From: a virus
Length of the DNA: 22,400 nt
Virus record (IMG/VR): IMGVR_UViG_3300030333_002936
Coordinates: 1 to 22,400 of that record
Reading direction: 5' to 3' (one strand)
Of the stretch, positions 19,090 to 22,400 are shown in pieces. The notes beneath the pieces were generated by a model. That model was not told the origin of the DNA. It saw only the letters and a list, made by a program, of their open reading frames with translations, and ran no database searches. Position 1 is the first letter of the stretch; every line of letters begins with the position of its first letter. The translations under genes were made by a program, and so were the position numbers.

Positions 19090-19766
19090 GCTGCCAATCT
19101 CCAGGTCTCACCATCTGCCGCAACTGGCGTCCACGTTTCTGAACCAACAGAAACCTCCGACCAAGTCTCGCCGCCAGCAGCTACTTCGCTCCAACTTTCG
19201 CCAAGTTTCTCATTCGTCGCGCTGGTCGTAATCGCTACCGCCGCCGTGCCGCTGACCTCGCGCGTCATCACGGCGCTTGCGGTGCCGGTTATCGCTATCG
19301 ACGCCGAAGCTGCGCCGTCATAGACCATCACCATGCCCGGCGTATTTACCGTGATAGCAATCGATGCCGATGCTGTCGCCGCTTGAACGCGCGTGCCGGT
19401 TGCGCTTGCAGTCAGTGCAATCGCGGCTGTGCCGCTGACGGCCTGCACCCGCTGCGCGCTGCCCGTTGCGGTGATCGCAATGGCCGCGCTTCCAGATACG
19501 CCGAATATGGCGTTTGCCGTACCCGTCGAAGTTACGACGATCTGCGCGGGACTGCCAAAGCTCGTCAAACTGTCGAGCGACGTTGTGATTGCGTCGAGCG
19601 ACGATGAAAAAGCGTCTAACTGTTCAAGCGTCGGCGCGTTGCGATAATTTGCAACCTCGCGGATCGCGCGCGTGTTCCAGTCCGAACTATCGAGCGAGAT
19701 GTCGAGGGTGTCGATTGTCCCCCAACTATCTAACTGCTCAAGATTTGGACCGATAACTTCAGCCAT
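19086..19766 (-). CDS. Tail-associated repeat protein, 226 aa
   Basis: Three parts are visible. Residues 9-29 and 47-66 hold LEQLD followed by SLD motifs. Residues 74-180 are six copies of a 20-21-residue unit centred on AAIAIT (positions 76, 96, 116, 136, 157, 177 for the first Ile/Val), likely a beta-solenoid or stacked sheet. The last 37 residues are four 10-residue ETW repeats (starting 190, 200, 210, 220). No family is recognised. It lies directly before the nozzle-like gene, with which it shares the LEQLD stretch. It is probably a tail decoration or fibre-attachment part. Confidence 0.72.
   Translation of the reverse strand: MAEVIGPNLEQLDSWGTIDTLDISLDSSDWNTRAIREVANYRNAPTLEQLDAFSSSLDAITTSLDSLTSFGSPAQIVVTSTGTANAIFGVSGSAAIAITATGSAQRVQAVSGTAAIALTASATGTRVQAATASASIAITVNTPGMVMVYDGAASASIAITGTASAVMTREVSGTAAVAITTSATNEKLGESWSEVAAGGETWSEVSVGSETWTPVAADGETWRLAA
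19227..19547 (-). repeat. Six 20-21-codon tandem repeats in the tail repeat protein
   Basis: Units read AQIVVT, AAIAIT, AAIALT, ASIAIT, ASIAIT and AAVAIT at spacings of 20, 20, 20, 21 and 20 residues, with variable linkers such as GSAQRVQAVSG. They are degenerate at the protein level, so the array looks old or selected, not a recent duplication. Confidence 0.75.
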
Positions 19767-19767
19767 A

Positions 19768-20154
19768 TTACGCTGCCGTCACCGTCAGGTCGCCGCTGTT
19801 AATGCGGAGAACGTCGCCGCTGGTGATTGTTTTCGGCGTTGCGAAAGCGCCGTGAATTAAAAGATTGCCACTCGATGCCGCGTCGAAGATTCCCCAGTGA
19901 CTCACGGCCCCCCAGGAACCCGTCGCGGTCGGAAATGTCACCGTTGCATTAGTTGCAGCGCTTCCGCTCGACGCAGCGGCGAATGTGATCGCCTGACGGG
20001 CGTACCCGCTGCCGCTCAATTCTGTGCCGCTGTTATCATCACCGAAGCTGCCGGTCGACAAACCAATGCGAACGGTCGTCGGCATGGTGTAGCTGCCGGT
20101 TCCTAAAACATGGTCCAACACTTCTAATTCTAAAAAGTCGCTCATCGCGCTCAT
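19768..20154 (-). CDS. Gp80-like tail fibre protein
   Basis: A 128-aa protein matching the pattern of small phage fibre proteins: a first helix (SDFLELEVLDHVLG), then MPTTVRIGLSTGSFGDD, ELSGSGYARQAITF (44-57), WGAVSHWGIFDAASSGNLL and GDVLRINSGDLTV (113-125), where tail/decoration proteins close a beta sandwich. The ATG at 20154 has GGAG seven bases upstream and overlaps the adaptor stop by 4 bp. ATG 20145 is a second option. It probably decorates or connects tail parts. Confidence 0.78.
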   Translation of the reverse strand: MSAMSDFLELEVLDHVLGTGSYTMPTTVRIGLSTGSFGDDNSGTELSGSGYARQAITFAAASSGSAATNATVTFPTATGSWGAVSHWGIFDAASSGNLLIHGAFATPKTITSGDVLRINSGDLTVTAA

Positions 20155-20780
20155 GTAAGTTCTCCGTAGTCAGTGGTCATTGACAACGCGCCACCAGCAA
20201 ACCGAGCGCGGTCTTCATCGTCTTGAATGTCCTTTAACCCTTGCAAGAAAAGCGCGTCATGCTGTGCGCGGCGGGGGGCATCCATTAGGAAGCCGAAGGC
20301 TTCGGCCAACGCGCCATGCAAATAAATGTCGGGGTGGCGCGTCAGTATGTTGTTCGTTGCAACGCTGTCGGACAGCGCGTCGATGCTTGCCACATACGCA
20401 ATCTCTGCGGTGTAAGCGTCATCAGGAATAGGCCGAAAATAAATCTCGGTGCCGATGACGCTGTAGTTCTGCGGTTTCGCTTGACCTGTTGCAGAGTGCG
20501 CCCGATCGATCGCGAGTGGCGTCATGAATGACAGGTTTGTGATTGGCGAAGTGTTCAGTCGAACGTGACGAATGCGGCGCACGTCATTGGGCAGCGAAAC
20601 ATATTCGTCGCCAGCGACCAGCGATGCCGTGATGCGCTTTTCCTGGCTGCGCGTCTCGACTTCGCGGTTCATCCGCGCTTCGGCAAGAGCGATAAATTCT
20701 GGCGCGCGGTTTTGTAAATCGGTCCGCGCTAAAAAATTATCGACCGCCGTTTTCAACTCTGTGTAGGTCGTAATCGCCAT
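20151..20780 (-). CDS. SU10-type adaptor protein (portal-tail connector)
   Basis: A 209-aa protein with the adaptor signature: YTELKTAVDNFLARTDLQNR (6-25) and APEFIALAEARMNREVETRS (26-45), then LPNDVRRIRHVRLN (63-76), a beta region (NYSVIGTEIYFRPIP) and a helical end. Such adaptors sit below the portal and join the tail. Its presence next to an SU10-type capsid supports one structural module. It shares one base with the upstream stop (TGATG at 20782-20778). Confidence 0.8.
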   Translation of the reverse strand: MAITTYTELKTAVDNFLARTDLQNRAPEFIALAEARMNREVETRSQEKRITASLVAGDEYVSLPNDVRRIRHVRLNTSPITNLSFMTPLAIDRAHSATGQAKPQNYSVIGTEIYFRPIPDDAYTAEIAYVASIDALSDSVATNNILTRHPDIYLHGALAEAFGFLMDAPRRAQHDALFLQGLKDIQDDEDRARFAGGALSMTTDYGELT

Positions 20781-21091
20781 CAGAGTTTTCCGCCCGTAGT
20801 CCTAAAATATTTATTCTCGGGATCATTCAACCAGCGCTTCCAGCCCAACGGATTTTTCTGCGGCTCGCCGAGTTTCTTAACGAGGTCGTAGTACAAGACT
20901 GCCGGGAACTCCGCGACCTTATGGGTATGCTTCGACCCGGTCATGTAGTCGCCAGGCTTCCACTCGTTCGCAAACTTCTTGTTTTGCTCAAGGATCGGCG
21001 TGACGTTTTGTTCAGTGACGACACTCATGTCGTCGCCTTCCCATTGCGCGTAAGTCTGCTTGCCGGGTGACTGGCTTAGTAATTTCTTCAT
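20780..21091 (-). CDS. Hypothetical head/neck-region protein, 103 aa
   Basis: I do not recognise a characterised family. The product is basic and contains QNKKFANEWKPGDYMTGSKH (36-55), HKVAEFPAVLYYDLVKKLGE (57-76) and WKRWLNDPENKYFRTTGGKL (84-103), the last looking like a conserved C-terminal hook. Small proteins of this kind occur between capsid and adaptor in related marine phages. It starts five bases after the T-tract of the terminator behind the capsid gene, so its expression is probably lower than that of capsid. Confidence 0.72.
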   Translation of the reverse strand: MKKLLSQSPGKQTYAQWEGDDMSVVTEQNVTPILEQNKKFANEWKPGDYMTGSKHTHKVAEFPAVLYYDLVKKLGEPQKNPLGWKRWLNDPENKYFRTTGGKL

Positions 21092-21096
21092 GCATG

Positions 21097-21121
21097 AAAA
21101 AGGGGAGGCCGAAGCCTCCCC
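21097..21121 (-). terminator. Intrinsic terminator after the major capsid gene (UUCG loop)
   Basis: On the minus strand GGGGAGGC (21121-21114), loop TTCG (21113-21110), GCCTCCCC (21109-21102), then five T (21101-21097). An 8-bp GC-rich stem closed by a UUCG-type tetraloop is very stable. It lies 25 bases past the capsid stop and just before the next start. Confidence 0.87.
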
Positions 21122-21146
21122 TCTCCCCTAGTTATGGTTGCCCTAC

Positions 21147-22097
21147 TTACGTGGTCGAAAGATCGACTACGGCTGCGTGGGCTTTCGGTGCCTTCATAAT
21201 GAGGCAATACTCGGTGACAATGCTGAACTTCGTTGCATCGCCAGTCGGTGCCACATCGCTGACCGAGAACAAGCGGCCCGGAAGATGTCCGATTGAGTAG
21301 TAATCGGAATCCATCAACAGGACTTCGGTGTTCGTCGCGTTCCGGTCGATGACGACGTTCAGAGTGCCGAAGTCGGTCAAATACATAGATACGGAACCTA
21401 TGATTATCGCGTCTTGCGGCGCGTTAGCCGTCATATGCAATTGGTTGGTCACTGCACTGCCCGAAGACAAGTCAGAGAACGCAACCTTGTTGGCGGGCGA
21501 GACAACCAGCATATCGGGCTGGCCGCCATCGTCATATGCGAGTTTCATCGCATTGTCGATTTTCGCCAAAGTCAACGCGGCGTTAGTGCCTGCCATGTCG
21601 GAGACATCGGCTCCGGTTCCGGCTGGGATTGTGGTCGCGCCGATTTTGTCGAAGTTCGTAATGTAACTCAAAACCTTGCCGGTCTTGCGCGGGTCAGAAG
21701 CCGATTTGGCTTCGTTCGCGAACAGCGACTTGTCGATGTCGCGGCGCTGTTCGATGCCCTTCAGAACCTTGACGTATGCGGTCTCTTTCGCCCTTCCGGC
21801 AGTGTCGACGGCGTCGAGAGTGCCAGAGACAGACGCGGCTTGCGCGGCAATCTGGTGGACGTTTGACAACCGGGTCGTCGCAGTCGGGTTGACATAACTG
21901 AAGTCAGCGCCTTCGTTGACGTGGTTGTTTGCAGCAGCCGCTGTAAGCTCCTGCACTTGCCAATCGTGCGTTACCGCGCTGGTTTGTTCCTTTGCGGCGT
22001 TGCTGAAAAGAGGCGTTTCTGAGGGATCGATACGCTGGATAACATCAGAGAGGTCTTCGCGCTCTCCGACCGCATCACTGGTTTTATATGTGGCCAT
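21147..22097 (-). CDS. Major capsid protein, SU10 family
   Basis: A 316-aa capsid protein of the SU10/DUF5309 family. Seen: LSDVIQRIDPSETPLFSNAA (16-35) with the family's DPSETP, THDWQVQEL (43-51), the beta-rich core (ALTLAKIDNAMKLAYDDGGQ), and SMYLTDFGTLNVVIDRNA then YYSIGHLPGR near the end. This is the shell subunit; many copies build the head. The ATG at 22097 has a strong GGAGGG (22107-22102) that overlaps the upstream stop. A terminator directly follows, consistent with high capsid output. SU10-type capsids are common in marine podovirus-like phages. Confidence 0.9.
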   Translation of the reverse strand: MATYKTSDAVGEREDLSDVIQRIDPSETPLFSNAAKEQTSAVTHDWQVQELTAAAANNHVNEGADFSYVNPTATTRLSNVHQIAAQAASVSGTLDAVDTAGRAKETAYVKVLKGIEQRRDIDKSLFANEAKSASDPRKTGKVLSYITNFDKIGATTIPAGTGADVSDMAGTNAALTLAKIDNAMKLAYDDGGQPDMLVVSPANKVAFSDLSSGSAVTNQLHMTANAPQDAIIIGSVSMYLTDFGTLNVVIDRNATNTEVLLMDSDYYSIGHLPGRLFSVSDVAPTGDATKFSIVTEYCLIMKAPKAHAAVVDLSTT

Positions 22098-22106
22098 CTG
22101 GCCCTC

Positions 22107-22400
22107 CTATTTTTCGAGTAAATACTGAACGGCTGCATCCATACTTTTGCGGCCCTTCGTATTGCTGATTTTTGAAAGCTGTTGACGCTTCCGTTTTGCT
22201 GAGATTTCCCGCTTACTCGTTGGCTGACCGGCTGGTGCCATTTTCGGAGCCGCTTTTGTCTTCTTGGTCGCCGCTGGTTTTTGCTTCATCAGTTCGTCGT
22301 ACAAGTACGCCTTCCGCAAAGCATTGACCGCGCGGTGATCGCCAATCTGACTTAACTCCTGCTCGCTATATCCGAGATGCCGCTGGGCGTATGTGTAGAC
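22107..22400 (-). CDS. C-terminus of a protein upstream of capsid, perhaps scaffold-like (5' end outside window)
   Basis: The frame is open to the right edge, so only about 97 C-terminal residues are seen. They include RHLGYSEQELSQIGDHRAVN (7-26), LRKAYLYDELMKQK (28-41), then a Lys/Ala/Pro-rich linker and a basic tail (KREISAKRKRQQL...) closing with DAAVQYLLEK. A charged, helical protein encoded right before capsid is often a scaffold or capsid assembly protein, and that is my inference; no diagnostic motif is present. The start is not in the window (the apparent TTG start at 22319 is only an internal codon). Confidence 0.7.
   Translation of the reverse strand, partial: VYTYAQRHLGYSEQELSQIGDHRAVNALRKAYLYDELMKQKPAATKKTKAAPKMAPAGQPTSKREISAKRKRQQLSKISNTKGRKSMDAAVQYLLEK

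Noticed and set aside
1-22400. Integrated prophage with host flanks
   Set aside because: No host gene is visible and phage genes lie on both sides of the tRNA-derived core, so a boundary interpretation does not fit.
1-22400. CRISPR array, insertion sequence or rRNA gene
   Set aside because: No regularly spaced direct repeats with unique spacers, no transposase motif and no rRNA-like sequence were seen.

Overview
The window is a contiguous piece of a temperate, probably short-tailed (podovirus-like) double-stranded DNA phage. The evidence is an SU10-type major capsid protein, an SU10-type adaptor, a P22/T7-style nozzle-like protein, three large internal-virion (ejection-type) proteins, fibre proteins, a lysis cassette, a tyrosine integrase and a CI-like self-cleaving repressor. 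No host housekeeping gene is present. The likely host is a Gram-negative bacterium, plausibly a marine alphaproteobacterium: the lysis genes include a gene-transfer-agent type 3-TM holin and lipoproteins, and the attachment site copies the 3' half of an initiator tRNA-Met. Host assignment is inference.

Layout. (1) 1-2614, minus strand: a tightly packed early operon reading out of the left edge. In transcription order it holds a Cro-like repressor, a small Hjc-like PD-(D/E)XK protein, a 61-aa protein, a RecB/Cas4-like PD-(D/E)XK nuclease, a DpdA-like DNA 7-deazaguanine transglycosylase and a QueE-like radical SAM enzyme (cut by the edge). (2) 2615-2791: the divergent control region, with a long operator-like inverted repeat and a strong intrinsic terminator in the leader of the leftward operon. 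(3) 2792-4529, plus strand: CI-like repressor, its terminator, then four small genes (Xis-like HTH, zinc finger plus DUF6378, a hypothetical, a zinc ribbon). (4) 4530-4799: an attP-like site made of the 3' half of tRNA-fMet flanked by 16-bp inverted arms, then a terminator. (5) 4800-6801, plus strand: integrase, a winged-helix-like protein and a tiny acidic ORF. (6) 22400-6755, minus strand: one long late operon running scaffold-like C-terminus, capsid, adaptor, tail, ejection proteins, fibres, lysis.

How it works together. DpdA and QueE point to 7-deazaguanine modification of the phage DNA, which is known in other phages to block restriction. The partner genes that make the precursor (queD, queC, folE) are not visible here and may lie left of the window. 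The CI/Cro pair and the operator region govern lysogeny. Strong intrinsic terminators stand in the early leader and inside the late operon, which suggests transcription is tuned by termination or antitermination.

A point of origin: the tRNA fragment lies in the middle of phage genes and not at a phage/host border. The sequence therefore looks like a non-integrated phage genome (virion or circular form) and not an integrated prophage.
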